Shown here in pieces: positions 35,160 through 46,301 of a DNA stretch of 64,000 nt. Every line of letters begins with the position of its first letter. Position 1 is the first letter of the stretch. Made by a program: the position numbers and the translations under genes. Source of the stretch: Dolomedes plantarius (taxonomy: Eukaryota; Arthropoda; Arachnida; Araneae; Dolomedidae); assembly GCA_907164885.2 (NCBI GenBank), contig OU015496.1, forward strand, positions 186,089,781-186,153,780. The letters are read 5' to 3'. The notes beneath the pieces were generated by a model, which had not been told where the DNA came from, made no database searches, and was given only the letters and a program-made list of their open reading frames with translations.

Positions 35160-35923
35160 CTGTCCGACCACGGAAGCAAGGTCCCTGGAAGCTGTTGCGC
35201 ATGCGCTAGAAAAGCTAGTCTACTTAGAAATTAGGGGAAAACGTCATATTTTCGGATGTGTTTGTTTATGAAATACGGAATGCATTTCAGACTGCTTTTT
35301 GTCCGCAATTTTAAAGTTATTTTTTAAAACTTTATTTTTTTTATCGAATATGTGAATAATAATTTCAAAATAATAAAAAGAAAGAAGCAAATCTATTTAA
35401 AAAAATAGGAGTTTTATAGGAGTGGATATTTTCGGATTACACCACAATCAAAATTATCTAAAGCTACGTTTTCGGTGGTTCTTTTTGTCTGACGTTTCCT
35501 CGGAGATTCAAATTTTGGAGTTTCTTCACCCTTTGCTTCTCTACGTATTCTTTTTACACTGGACATTGATATCCCGGTCATTTTACTAGCTCTCTTTGGG
35601 GATTGCGAAACTGGAACAATAACATTTCCTTCTAGTGCTTCTTTATCACACAATTTAATTACATTGTGTATTATACGTTTACAATCACTACGGAACGGCT
35701 TATTCCGAGCAGTCGTGTTGGGTAAAGGATGCATTAATTTTAATATAATAATCAAAATAACAGACGAGGAAAAAGCAAGCAAGCGCAGTTAGTAACTGAT
35801 TCTAAAGAATGTCGAGAGAATACGAGACTTTTCCCCCTCCTTCCTAAGCAGCCTTACCTACAGCGTGAATAGAATCGTCTTGGCACTATGCCAACCGTGG
35901 TTCTTCGTACTGTGGTCGGACAG
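35160..35923 (-). mobile_element. Tc1/mariner-superfamily element, deleted
   Basis: The ends are CTGTCCGACCACGG and CTGTGGTCGGACAG, flanked by TA (35158-35159, 35924-35925). The 764-bp element carries only the N-terminal part of a transposase on the minus strand. Confidence 0.8.
35414..35782 (-). pseudogene. Tc1/mariner-type transposase, N-terminal DNA-binding part
   Basis: A 122-codon frame. Its N-terminal residues (about 1-25) look like read-through. Then comes a helix-turn-helix-like segment (RIIHNVIKLCDKEAL, SPKRASKMTGISMSSVKRIR), followed by a basic linker (ESPRKRQTK) and NFDCGVIRK. The same order, with a K-F-x-S/T-P-x-K linker then LDDFD-x-x-I/V-RR, is known from Tc1/mariner-superfamily proteins of arthropods. 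The DDE domain is missing. Confidence 0.55.
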
Positions 35924-35925
35924 TA

Positions 35926-36525
35926 TAAGGTAGTATGAGGTATGTGTGAACATTGCTTTTTCTCGGAATCTCCAAGAATATAGTTAGCTTCTCAGATAAT
36001 ACTCTCAGCATTATAGGTTATATCTCCATCTCTAGGTGAGATGCGAAGCGATAGCACAATATTTGTGAGCGATTTGTTTCAGGAAATTGCAAGTGTATCT
36101 CATAGTATCCCGGACACTGTGTTCGCAAGTTTTTAAGCGTAGTAAACGCTCTTTTTTACCAACAGATACGCCATTCAGATAGCCCATTGTGGATTCTTGA
36201 TTGCATATGGGAAGTTCAAGTGCTTAAAAAAATCCATATGACCTTATTGAATTTAGACTTTGCCGAAAGTCACAGCTCTCGTGGATTATCCTCTGGTGGA
36301 TATAAAGCTCATACTACCTCCTAAGAGGGTCATCAGAATATTTTAGTTGGATAAGATGAATACAGAAAAGCACCTATTGACTTCGTACGACAGAGGATTA
36401 GGTGAGAGCTCGCTGCAGCTGAGAGATATAGTTGTCATTGGTAGTGACTGATTTGAGACCAGAAATATTTTCTATCTCTCGAAAGCAACAATATAAAGGT
36501 AGCCACCAGTGTTAAACGCCATGTT
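35926..36525. other. unassigned sequence
   Basis: No gene or mobile element recognised. Confidence 0.45.
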
Positions 36526-36529
36526 TTAA

Positions 36530-37087
36530 GGCTGCTATGTACTACGAAAAAAAATCGTATTTCCCTTTTCCTCTTCTTGTAGACTCTTGTGGTGGGAGGA
36601 GTCCAGTTGACAGTTCGAGAATTCCCCTCCCCCCTTAGAAATGACATTTTGAGGGATTGTAATGGATCTCTCTCTATAGGGGGATTAAGCGCACCCCCCA
36701 AATTTTTTATTTCAAATATATTTTTGTCAACTATTTACAGGTACATAAATGCCGATAATCAAATAAAATTGGTATTGTCAGATAGCCTGAACTTTTCTGC
36801 AAAGCGCTACGGGATTCATTTTATAAATTTCGTCCACCGAAGGAATTTATGAGCGTTTAAAACACACTATACCAGATTTTTCTCCGAATAATTTAAATTT
36901 TAAAATATTAATTGCAGTTAAAAAAAAACGAAAAATGTACACAAATGTAAAATTTGTTTCTCTATGACGGAGTACAATTAAAAAAAAAAAAAAAATCATT
37001 GAATCCAAGTCGGCAATCCGTGGACAAATTTTCTCCAAAGGTTAACATTGAGGTGAGCGAATCCAATGGGGTTAGTACATAGCAGCC
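36530..37087. mobile_element. TTAA MITE copy
   Basis: 558 bp with ends GGCTGCTATGTACTA and TAGTACATAGCAGCC, flanked by TTAA (36526-36529, 37088-37091). Orientation is opposite to copy 1. It holds an 87-codon frame (36589-36852) also seen, shorter, in other copies. Confidence 0.92.
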
Positions 37088-37091
37088 TTAA

Positions 37092-37816
37092 AGGAGTATA
37101 AATTCTGTAAAATCAACCTGAGAAGGCAATATTGTCATCGCTTTTCATCTCGTACTGCGTCTCGGATCTTTTTAGTGAATGTATCTAGTTATATATGTTT
37201 TTAGTTTATTTTTTAAAAAGGAAAGGGTGTGTTACCTCCTACGCCACCGAGTCTGCCCATCTCGTGTTATATCGGGATGAGGAATCTACACGCGATGTCG
37301 AAAAGGATGGTCCGAACATAATCCCATTGGCAATCAAAGTGATCGTCGGGGTGGAAAAAAGCAACATGTTGTCGTGCTGAATGGGGAGTTGAGCACGACC
37401 TGCATTTCGAATGATTCAGATAAGATCTCAGGTTAAGACCTTCTAGTAAGGAGGGGGAGAGGAGACGATTAAAAAGTTTGCGAACCAGCGAACACGACAT
37501 TTAATTTGCCAACCAGATGTAAGCGTTATTGTTCTTCCAGAGAAAATCTGATAGGGCCCAAGTAAATGACTTGTCCTTTATGATTCACTTTGATTGAATT
37601 TCAGAGTTCAGAAGCCGGGGGTGAAATGAACTGTTTTCGAAAGAGGCTTACAGACTGGATGGAGTTTTACAACTCTGGATGTGTTAATAATATTTAGAAG
37701 CCTATCTTTCGGCTCATACCATTCTTGGTTTTCTTGTAGTGTAGTAATATACAAGACATTGCGTTACAACGGACGAGAGGAACTTAAACGAGAATATTCA
37801 GCCTAGTTATTAGTGA
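37092..37816. other. unassigned sequence
   Basis: Open frames of 61-77 codons without recognisable domains. No mobile element recognised. Confidence 0.45.
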
Positions 37817-38272
37817 CTAGCCGGGCTTCGCCCGGCTAGGCTCGGGCTTCGCCTAGCTACGCTCAAGCCATCCGTGTAACATATTTATGTACTTCGGGCC
37901 CCACAAAAGAAAAAAAAAGCCTACAAATGTATTAAATTCAAGTGAATAAATTCCTTTCAATTTTCATTCCCGTCGCTGCCGACAGATGGCAGCACCACTG
38001 CACCAGATGATTTGGTTTCTCAGCAGTGAGTGATTTTAGAATGAAAATATCTCTAAAACTATTGAATTAACAGAATAAATGTACGCGGAAAAAATTATCA
38101 GTTTTCGAAGCTCTTTCCAAATATGTTACATTTATGTACTTTCATGAGAAAAAAAATTACACCGTTTCCTGTATATTTGTCGGCCATTTTTTTTTTCGAG
38201 AATCGGTGCCCGCCCGGATGAGTTACGGTCACGTGATCTCTCGACTTCCACTTGTCTCTTTATTAGTATAGA
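37817..38272 (-). mobile_element. Helitron family 2, non-autonomous
   Basis: On the minus strand it starts TCTATACTAATAAAGAG and ends with a strong hairpin (GCCGGGCGAAGCCCGGC) and CTAG. It lies between A37816 and T38273. No coding. A relative lies at 47602-48260. Confidence 0.85.
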
Positions 38273-38862
38273 TAGTTATATGGAATAACGATATTCCCCC
38301 GCATCCTGCCTTTCCTCTCTGTAACTGAGTAGCAAAATTATAAGCCACCCCGTTTACGTTCATTGTATTGCAGTCTAAATCATTTGTATTCAGCGCACAT
38401 GGCTTGATGTTTTGACTAACTAAGACTATTTAAGTAATGTTCAAGTTAGTTTGGGTAAACAGTGCAGCTTGCATTTGGTAAAAACGAGGAATCATTGTAA
38501 AACAGGCCCAATTTATCTAGTCACGGGACCCAAAAATTTGGATCCCGTTACCAGACAAATTAAGAAAAGCAGTAGCATCATCGAGTAATTTTTAAGTCTA
38601 TATTTATGCGCTCACAAAATCGTAAAAAAAAAATGTACACAGGAAAAGCAGGTCTAATCTATATACATAAAACAGTTCCGTGACTGGCTGTCTGACTGGC
38701 AGATAACGCACAGACCAAACCGCTGGACCTAAAGAGCTGAAATTTTGCATGGCGATTCTTCTTATAGTGTAGGGGTGCACTAAGAAAAAAAAATTTTTAA
38801 TTCTTCTTAAATTTTTTAAATTAAATTTTTAAGCTGTTTTTTGTAACTTTTTTTACCCTCCT

Positions 38863-39183
38863 AATCTGGAACTAATAAAAAGTAGCCAAAATAATATTAA
38901 TGTAAACTTTTTAGATACTAACATTAAATTAAATTCTCATAGCAATTTTACTTTTGACTTATACGACAAAATATCAGACTATGATTTTAATATTGTTAAA
39001 TTTCAAAATTACCTAACCTGTTTACATAAATCTGTTTTCGATAACATTATTGTAAATCAGTTAGTACGTATAAATAGGCTTTGTTCTAAAGACAATAGGA
39101 ATAAGCATATTTTAGACTTGATAGCTGTGCTAACACGTAATTATTACCCCGATAGTCTTTCCAAGCACAATTGGTTGTTTTAG
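38863..39183 (+). pseudogene. reverse-transcriptase C-terminal fragment inside a Helitron
   Basis: An open stretch of 106 codons ends at TAG 39181-39183 and has no start codon. It reads NFLDTNIKL, then FDLYDKISDYDFNIVKF, then NIIVNQLVRINRLCS. An FLD...DLYDK..D..F.IV.F...NII..QL.RI.R.C order is known to me from a group of animal reverse transcriptases, downstream of the catalytic palm. It is unrelated to the Jockey-type RT at 46-2041. The clade is uncertain (possibly Penelope-like). The catalytic region is absent. Confidence 0.5.
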
Positions 39184-39589
39184 ATTTTATGAATAGTTTG
39201 TTCTGTTGCAATTAGTAAGTAAATCATAATAATAAGTTTAATAAGAGTAAATAACTATTAAAAATAAAATAAATAAATAAAATTAATATCTTAAGTAAAA
39301 ATAAAATAAAAATAAAATAATAATAAATTACTCTTAGTAATAATAATAAAAAACTAATTTAATTTAGGTTTAATTGTCCTAAAACACAGTCTCCATAATA
39401 GGTCAGTTTCTGTGTTTCCATTTGCTCCATGGTTGCAAGTTTTGTGACGTCAGTCATCATGCGGTTACCTATTCTTAACTTCCACTCTGTCTAGCGCCAG
39501 GCTTGGTGTTCTATGGCTAAGTAACTCTTTATTCAATTCTACAGTTTTTCATGGATTGTTCGGTGTCTAAGTATGTTTATTGTTTAGAT

Positions 39590-40029
39590 CAGCGGTTCCC
39601 AACCGGTGGGTCGCGGAAGGGTTACAGGTGGGTCGCGACTCGATCCTAAAACTAAAATGGTCTTTGTGTACTTTTATAATTGTAGTTTTTATCTTCACCT
39701 AGGAACACTTGTTAATGAGCGTGAAACCACTTGTTGCATATTTTGCAAACGTATATCTATTGTTAAATAAATAACTGTTTTGCTACAAAGTGCTTATATT
39801 TTGTTAACCATTTTCAAATCAGAACACAAATTGTTTATCAATAATCAATCTGTATCTTCAAAAAAGCATATATATATATATATATATTTGCAATATTTGA
39901 TGGTAAATTATATATACATAAGGAAGGGATACGATTCAAGGTTTTTTACTCCACCATGGACCGATGGACCATGGAGGTATTCCGATAAGGAAAGGTGGAT
40001 CGCCAGCTGAAAAAGGTTGGGAACCACTG
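39590..40029. mobile_element. hAT MITE inside the Helitron
   Basis: The ends are CAGCGGTTCCCAACC and GGTTGGGAACCACTG, with the exact 8-bp duplication GTTTAGAT (39582-39589, 40030-40037). 440 bp without a transposase. Confidence 0.92.
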
Positions 40030-40055
40030 GTTTAGATCATACTTATCAGAAACAA

Positions 40056-40092
40056 TCCATTGGCTTTTAGACAGTATCGACACCGCTGATGA
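40056..40092 (+). other. stem-loop after the RT fragment
   Basis: GACAGTATC and GATACTGTC form a perfect 9-bp stem around a 17-base loop that contains CTGATGA. It lies in what would be the 3' untranslated part of the captured RT segment. A degenerate hammerhead ribozyme is possible, but the expected GAAAC is only CAAAAAC. Confidence 0.35.
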
Positions 40093-40172
40093 AGAGATAC
40101 TGTCAAAAACCTCTTTCATTCTTATCTTTTCATGTTTTAGTGCTCATACTGGTTTTTCTCTTTCAACTTCGT

Positions 40173-40240
<68 letters not shown>

Positions 40241-40309
40241 TAATTGCATACATTGACCGTTGTATTTAATTTGAATGTACTCCGTAGTGAAGCACGGATA
40301 TTCAGCTAG

Positions 40310-41060
40310 TGTTTAATAAACTGGAAAAAGTTTTCTTTATTCATCAGTATCTGGTTGCTCAACTGAGTTGCGGACTTACGAGAATGAAGTAGATTAAATT
40401 AATAAAGTCCAGAAGTATGATAGAAAATGTTTTCCATGCAACTCACGCAAACTTACTGCTCGCTCTCACCGCTTTCCTTCGATTACCCGCTAACATTAGA
40501 CAGATCTGCGGGCACTACTTGACGGAGGCCGCCCGTCGGGCAGGCGCCGTTCCGTTTTCGAAACCTTAACCACCCCTCTCTCTCTCCAGAGAGGCCATTA
40601 AAATCCGGGCGGTATCTGGATCCGAAAGCCTGTCTGACTAATTCCGCAATCTGTCGCGTGGGCCGGACGGATTTCGCTCCATTCTTATTTCTGTTTCGCT
40701 CGGAACAATTGTCATTCGGAGACTGGGAACAATTAATTACCGCTAAGTGATCCTCGACATCTGATGAAGTGTGTGGCATTGAATTGGAGCTGTTGTGTGT
40801 TTGGGGAAAGAGGGGAGGAGGGTATGAAACGAGTGAGTTCCAATAAGTTGCTCAAATGTATGTTTAAGAACACTTTATAAGGTTTTAAGATACTGCTTCC
40901 GCCCTGAGCTGGATGGACGAAACACTATAGTCAAGGTACTGGACTTCGCTGATAAGAAGGACCACTTCACCTTCGAAATATTACAGAAGTACCTGGGCTA
41001 AGCCTGCACACTAATGTGATAGCAAACTTCATTTTGAGGTGCGGTAAGGTGATGTACGCA
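40310..41060. other. unassigned stretch with a GC-rich island
   Basis: 40450-40780 is GC-rich and includes AACAATTAATTACCG, a homeodomain-like core. A 98-codon minus-strand frame has no recognisable domain. It may be a conserved non-coding region; I cannot tell. Confidence 0.3.
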
Positions 41061-41067
41061 AGTATTC

Positions 41068-41275
41068 AGAGTGCGGGAGCAGTGATCCCAGTTGGTAAAA
41101 GCAACGAACTAGTGATCTGAAAGTCACTGGTTCGATGCTCGTCGCCGAGAAATCCACTGCCGTTTACACTTATGGCGGCTGGGGCACGTAAAATTTGTCG
41201 TGGCTGCAATGTCCTCCAAGTTCTCAAAATTACCTCTGGAGGTGCGGGGTCAAGTGTTCTGGTCTCGTCAATTCA
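41068..41275 (+). mobile_element. tRNA-derived SINE, truncated
   Basis: Shares ATGCTCGTCGC, GGGGCACGTAAAAT and GCAATGTCCYCCAAGTTCTC with the complete copy at 58598-58921. Box A-like CCCAGTTGG and box B-like GGTTCGATGC are present. The 3' part is missing. Confidence 0.75.
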
Positions 41276-42392
41276 GCTTTTTGGTTTCGAAAGCAGAAGA
41301 TAAAAGCCATCAAAGTTACATTTTTTATGGGGCAGAACTAATGTCGCAAACTAAGTTTTGGCGTTACGATTTCTTACGAGTTATCATAACGTAACTGCAA
41401 AAACTTGGTTGACGACGACATTCCTATCCCTTATATGAATTAAGCTCAATTAACAGTTATTTTCAGTATGAATTCTCTATTTTTTTCAATCAACTGCATG
41501 TTGATACGTAGGTACTTTCGCATTATTTTATGAATTACCAAATGATTACTTTCATGAGTAAATCTTTACTTGTAATACGTTGCAAACATTGAAACTGAAC
41601 AACCCCCAACGTCCCGTAAATACAAAGTCAAAACTGAATAAATTAAAACAGAACAAACCCCGTAAATGTACAGGAAAAACTAATAGACCAACTGACGATT
41701 TCTCATAGTAAGAGCGACCTGAATGTAGGAAAAGCATGCATGAAAATCGTGAAGTACTGAAATGATGTTGTAGGCAACTCCGTCAAAATTAAATGATATA
41801 AAATAGTGCCGTGGACTTACGTCAGAACAGGTTATATACGGTCTCCATCAGCCATAGTACGGACTCGCATATACTAAAATGCGGTGCGCAAGGAAGAAAT
41901 GGAAATTCTTCTGTAAGTGGTATGTATGACTAACCTTAACCGCACCGATTATTTTGCGCACCGTCTGTCCACTTTCATAAGGATATTGTTGATCGGTAAG
42001 TTGTTCTGATAAATTCCTGCATCAGTCACGTTCTGCTGATGAATATCATTTTTCGGCAGTTGAAAACGTGAAAGCTACACTAAAAGCGAGCCGTTTATTC
42101 CGTTCAATCAACGATAATACAACTAACATCCAAAAAAATTGCATTTTAAATTCCCGGTTTTGCAATAAACTTCAGACTTTCTTTTGGTTGAAATAACTGC
42201 AAAAAAGGCTTTCTAATTATTTAATACTTATTCCTTTATTTAATCAGCCACGACTGTCTATTGTTAACTAACGAGAGATTGCAGTACGCTCCAAAGCAGC
42301 TTTCCCTTCCTCTCCGACACCTTCACACGTGCACTCAATCGCGCGGGATCGTGGTTTCACGCGGGAAAGAACGTACGTGTAAAGGGCACTAT
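41276..42392. other. unassigned sequence
   Basis: No gene or mobile element recognised. Confidence 0.45.
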
Positions 42393-42561
42393 TGAGAGGC
42401 TGCAGATATGCGTGTCGTAAGTTTGTCAACTTCATTTGGTAGCGGTGGAACAAACACCTGATGTTTGAAGTAGCCCCAGAAAAAACAAAACAAGTTTGTC
42501 CTTTGTTTAGTTTTCTTTCAATAGCCCTGCAAAGTTGGGATATTCATTTATGTACACACTG
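42393..42561. mobile_element. mariner-type MITE, truncated copy
   Basis: Matches the right part of the element at 55072-55441 and ends in the same CACTG followed by TA. A Tigger MITE begins directly after that TA, as at the other locus. Confidence 0.8.
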
Positions 42562-42563
42562 TA

Positions 42564-42874
42564 CAGTCGAACCCCGTTATGACGAACTTCAGGGGACCAA
42601 ATGTTTGTTCGCTTTATCCGGTGGTTAGCTATATCCGAACCGTTAAGAAAAATGCTAGAGTTCACAAATTGTATAACTCATTAGTTGTAATGTGTATTCG
42701 ATAATGATGTATTGAAAAATGATAAAAATCTATTAAAAAGGATCATTGATGAATTAAATCTACTAAAATCGATTACATTAAACTGACACAATACTAATTA
42801 CGTACAATAGGAAAACAGCGGGACCAAAATTTTCGTTCGTTATATACCGGGTTCGCTATAACGGGGTTCGACCG
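42564..42874. mobile_element. Tigger MITE
   Basis: 311 bp, ends CAGTCGAACCCCGTTATG and CGGGGTTCGACCG, TA-flanked. It keeps the uninterrupted GACACAATACTAATTACG sequence where another Tigger has inserted in the 55.4-kb copy. Confidence 0.88.
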
Positions 42875-42937
42875 TAATCGTAAATTGCGGGTATAACCAA
42901 ACATTTCTCAAATGTGTCATGCGTTAGACATCACATA

Positions 42938-43115
42938 CAGTGGCGTAGCGAGGGGTGGGCAAGGGGGTCTATCGTGCCCCGGGCGCCACTCGCACAGGGG
43001 CGCCAAATGGTCCTTTTCACTAATTCTATATACTATATTACTATATGTTTTTCGGAAAGGGGGGCGCCAAAAAAGTATTGTGCCCCGGGCGCCAGTTATG
43101 CTCGCTACGTCACTG
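42938..43115. mobile_element. hAT MITE, single-unit member of the minisatellite family
   Basis: The ends are CAGTGGCGTAGCGAG and CTCGCTACGTCACTG, with the exact 8-bp duplication ATCACATA (42930-42937, 43116-43123). 178 bp with one copy of the TATATACTATATTACTATATG motif that is amplified in the other three members. Confidence 0.93.
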
Positions 43116-43123
43116 ATCACATA

Positions 43124-44063
43124 CCAGCCCTGCTTGCATCTTTCATAATATAGTACCGTTCCGATTTCTTTCTCCACCAGTAGATACCTTATAATTACTC
43201 GCGTTTGGTTCAAATATTTCCCTAATATTTGGCGTCCGTCTTGGTATCCGACTGACTTTTGTATATTTATTTAATCATCTAAGACCCACTCGCTTTATGC
43301 CACAGTAGCTGTTTTTCACCATGAGGATTAATGTAATTCCCTGAGATCTGTAATTGCCCGTCTGCCTTTTTCCCCATTTGTTCTTCGACGTGAATTTTTC
43401 TTCGTGCTTTTTTCTACAGATTTCGACACAATCCGCATTGGGGTGACGTTAATATTCCTCTCTCCAGACGGATTTGATTGATTCGGAACGAGGCGTAATG
43501 ATATCTGGAAAGGGAAAAGAACTCGTGATAAGCAGTCCTCTAAAACTGCGCCCTTTCTCTGGCTCCGGATCGTAGATCACAGGGCAGGATTCCAATCCTA
43601 GATCTGTGATTATGATGGAAGAGAATGAGGGAGTCTAATTTCTGTCTCAGATCTTGTTTTTTTTTTTTTTTTTTGGAAGAAAGAACAAGATTCATAGGGA
43701 AACTAAATCGCGACCGAGCCGGTATAAGATAATTTTCAGACCTCCCCAAAGACATGGCGTGGCGCAACAGATCCTTTAACTTTTATTTAAAGGCATCGGT
43801 CATCATTATCGTTCTGACACGTTTTCGCGTGAATGATTAAGCAGGAGAAGGACTTTTCACTTGTCCGCCTTGCTGTCTCATATTATTCAACTTGAGTTGT
43901 TTGGATTGAATATTTTAAGGTTTTAAGTTGTAGTTTCTGAGTATAGGTGTGTAGGGCTATGCAAATCTATATATTTAAGTTGCTATGCACGATTGATTCT
44001 TTGGTCACTCCGTGAGAGAAAACTACTGGATCAATTTACTCCATTTTGGTCTTAAACAAAAGA
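43124..44063. other. unassigned sequence
   Basis: No gene or mobile element recognised. Poly-T lies near 43657-43675. Confidence 0.45.
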
Positions 44064-44097
44064 GTTTAATCCAGTGGTTCTCAAACTGTGCGTCCGG

Positions 44098-44682
44098 CAG
44101 TGGCGTAGCAAAGGGGGGGCAAGGGGGTCTATCATGCCCCGGGCGCCACTCAAGATCTATATATTATATTACTATATGTTTTCGAGGGAGATGCCAATAT
44201 AAGGTCTATATATTATATTACTATATGTTTTTCAGGGGAGGGCACTAATATAAGGTCTATATATTATATTACTATGTTTTTTGGGCGGGGCGCCAATATA
44301 GGTCTATACATTATATTACTATATGTTTTCGAGGGAGATGCCAATATAAGGTCTATATATTATATTACTATCTGTTTTTCAGGGGAGGGCACTAATATAA
44401 GGTCTATATATTATATTACTATGTTTTTTGGGCGGGGCGCCAATATAGGTCTATACATTATATTACTATATGTTTTTCGGGGAGGGCACCAACATAAGGT
44501 ATATATATTATGTTACTATATGCTTTTAGGGGGGTGCCAATATAAGGTCTATATATTATGTTATTATATGTTTATCGGGGGGTGCCAATATATGGTCTAT
44601 ATATTATATTACTATATGTTTTCGGGGGGGGCGTCACAAAGGTATCGTGCCCCGGGCGCCAGTTATGCTCGCTACGCCACTG
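44098..44682. mobile_element. hAT MITE with about 10 minisatellite units
   Basis: Same ends as 42938-43115. Flanks GCGTCCGG and ACGTCCTG match at 6 of 8 bases. About ten units of 48-51 bp with the TATATATTATATTACTATATG core. Confidence 0.88.
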
Positions 44683-44689
44683 ACGTCCT

Positions 44690-44996
44690 GGTGCACTGGT
44701 GCGCCCCAGAGCTTTTCCAGGGCTTTTCCATGTTATCGTGGAAATCGAGTGAAGGCATTTGCACAGATGTAGCTCCTTCTATGATAGGCTGCAACAAGGG
44801 TCTTGTATCTTTTATAAAGGAACAAAACGAAAATGTTATTTTAACTCATTGCTTCCTTCATAGAGAGGCCTTGTTGTCAAGAACATTAGGAGAGGATTTA
44901 AGAGAGGTCTTAGATCAAGTTGTTAAAATGGTGAACTTTATTACAACAAGACCAGTTAAATCACGCCTATTCGAACAGATTTGCACCAAATTATAA
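44690..44996 (+). pseudogene. hAT (Charlie/ZBED5-like) transposase fragment
   Basis: About 100 codons ending at TAA 44994-44996. Motifs: WKSSEGICTDVAPSMIGCNKG, HCFLHREALLSRTLGEDL and VVKMVNFITTRPVKSRLFEQ. These match the central region of Charlie-type hAT transposases, where C-T-D-G/A-A-x-S-M carries a catalytic Asp and the T/L-H-C-x-x-H-R block follows. The N-terminal BED finger and the C-terminal dimerisation domain are missing. The frame is open upstream into the minisatellite, but the true protein does not include those repeats. Confidence 0.82.
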
Positions 44997-45164
44997 CATA
45001 TGAGTCCTATTTTGTATATAATGAGCCAGCAAGTGTCTGTAGTATTGTCAGTGCGCTCAGACTGTATAAAGTTTGAGAACCACTGGTTTAATCTAGAGAT
45101 ATGGTCAAATTTCGTTTTTGTAAACGCAATTTCTATTAATTAGCGATAATTTACAATTAAAAAT

Positions 45165-45325
45165 TGCTTTCTGCGCATGCTCAGTCGCATGGTTGAATCT
45201 GGCTTTAGATACCCCCGAAGCGCCAGGCCGCATTAATTTGTTTCTTACGCATGTTCAGTGACAAGTTATAATCTGGCTTTAGATACTTACTAAGCACGAG
45301 GCAGCATAAACACGTTAATTTGTTT
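45165..45325. repeat. imperfect tandem duplication of about 80 bp
   Basis: AATCTGGCTTTAGATAC and RTTAATTTGTTT recur in order, each copy starting near GCATGYTCAGT (45176 and 45250). Confidence 0.6.
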
Positions 45326-45668
45326 ATACCGAGGAATCTCTCTAGCTCTCTCTCAGGCGTTTTTATTTTTAATGATGTTTGTGAGATATAGTAGAATTAA
45401 ACCTGACGGAAATTGTTTATTTCGCCCTGTTGAGTAACCACATTTCTTTCTATTGGGTTCAATAGTAATTTTTTAAAGTGTATTTCTCTCTTCTTAATAT
45501 TATAATTTTCAACATTTGGCAATAATGTGTTGAGTATAATTTGTGTATTAGTACGTTTATTTACTATCCAGCCAATATGTTTTGATGGGTACCAACTAGT
45601 ATATATTATGTACTATTAGTCAAAATTGAATCTATTTTCATTTTACACTCCAGGTTTTATTTGGCTGT

Positions 45669-46193
45669 TGTTAACCTTTAAAGTCGTGATCCGACAAATC
45701 ATTATCTTGTAGAAGTAATCATAACTGTAGCACCAACTCTTATTTACATCTGGTTTATTGACATATTAAAATCTTGGTTAAATAAATCATTTACAAAGGT
45801 TCATTCCTACGAACGTTAATATACTCATGAGAGCAGGGCTCATTATTCAAAGTCCAAACGAGCTCCCCGTCTCTCCGTACCCGTGTTGACCCTTCAACAG
45901 TCCAAATCTATCCTCCCCTATTCGTTACCGGCGTCTGTATTTATCCATTCTTCTCAGCGCCTTCTCGAACCATCCATGACGAATTTTCTTTCCTGCCGAC
46001 TTTTCCAAGGTAAAGCGCGCCGCTAATGGATTTCACAAATCATTCTAAATGATTTGCGTCTTTTTAACTATTGTCGCACTTCTCCAAAGGTGTATATCGT
46101 TCGACACCTGTTTGCGTTTCTTTTGGGCTCATTGAAGACGCTATTACTCACGTTCATCAATTCCACTTAAGAATGAGAGACGAGAGTCTGACA
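45669..46193 (+). mobile_element. solo LTR (525 bp), copy 2
   Basis: Starts TGTTAACCTTTA and ends GAGTCTGACA, with the exact 5-bp duplication GCTGT (45664-45668, 46194-46198). It is the same family and length as 9668-10192 but in the opposite orientation. A frame at 46071-46256 overlaps it and is not a gene. Confidence 0.9.
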
Positions 46194-46301
46194 GCTGTCT
46201 TTGGCGCCATTAAAGGTGTGAAACTGCTCTATGGGCTAGTTTTACGGAAAGGTTGATTCTTCCCCTAAACTTTTAAGTAAGTATTTAATTGCTGTTCTTA
46301 A

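Larger units (their letters stand above)
38658..40309 (+). mobile_element. Helitron family 1 with a foreign interior
   Basis: The 5' end (TCTATATACATAAAACAG at 38658) and 3' end (ACTCCGTAGTGAAGCACGG, then CTAG at 40309) match family 1. From about 38862 to about 40145 the interior is unrelated to the other copies. It holds an RT fragment (38863-39183) and a hAT MITE (39590-40029). A (TA)n run (40176-40234) precedes the 3' end. Confidence 0.75.
44072..45085 (+). mobile_element. hAT element with a transposase fragment, hosting a minisatellite MITE
   Basis: The ends are CAGTGGTTCTCAAACT and AGTTTGAGAACCACTG, with the exact duplication GTTTAATC (44064-44071, 45086-45093). The minisatellite MITE at 44098-44682 sits near its left end. 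Confidence 0.92.

Noticed and set aside
40483..40779. 98-codon minus-strand frame in a GC-rich island
   Set aside because: No recognisable domain or splice context; the island is better recorded as unassigned.
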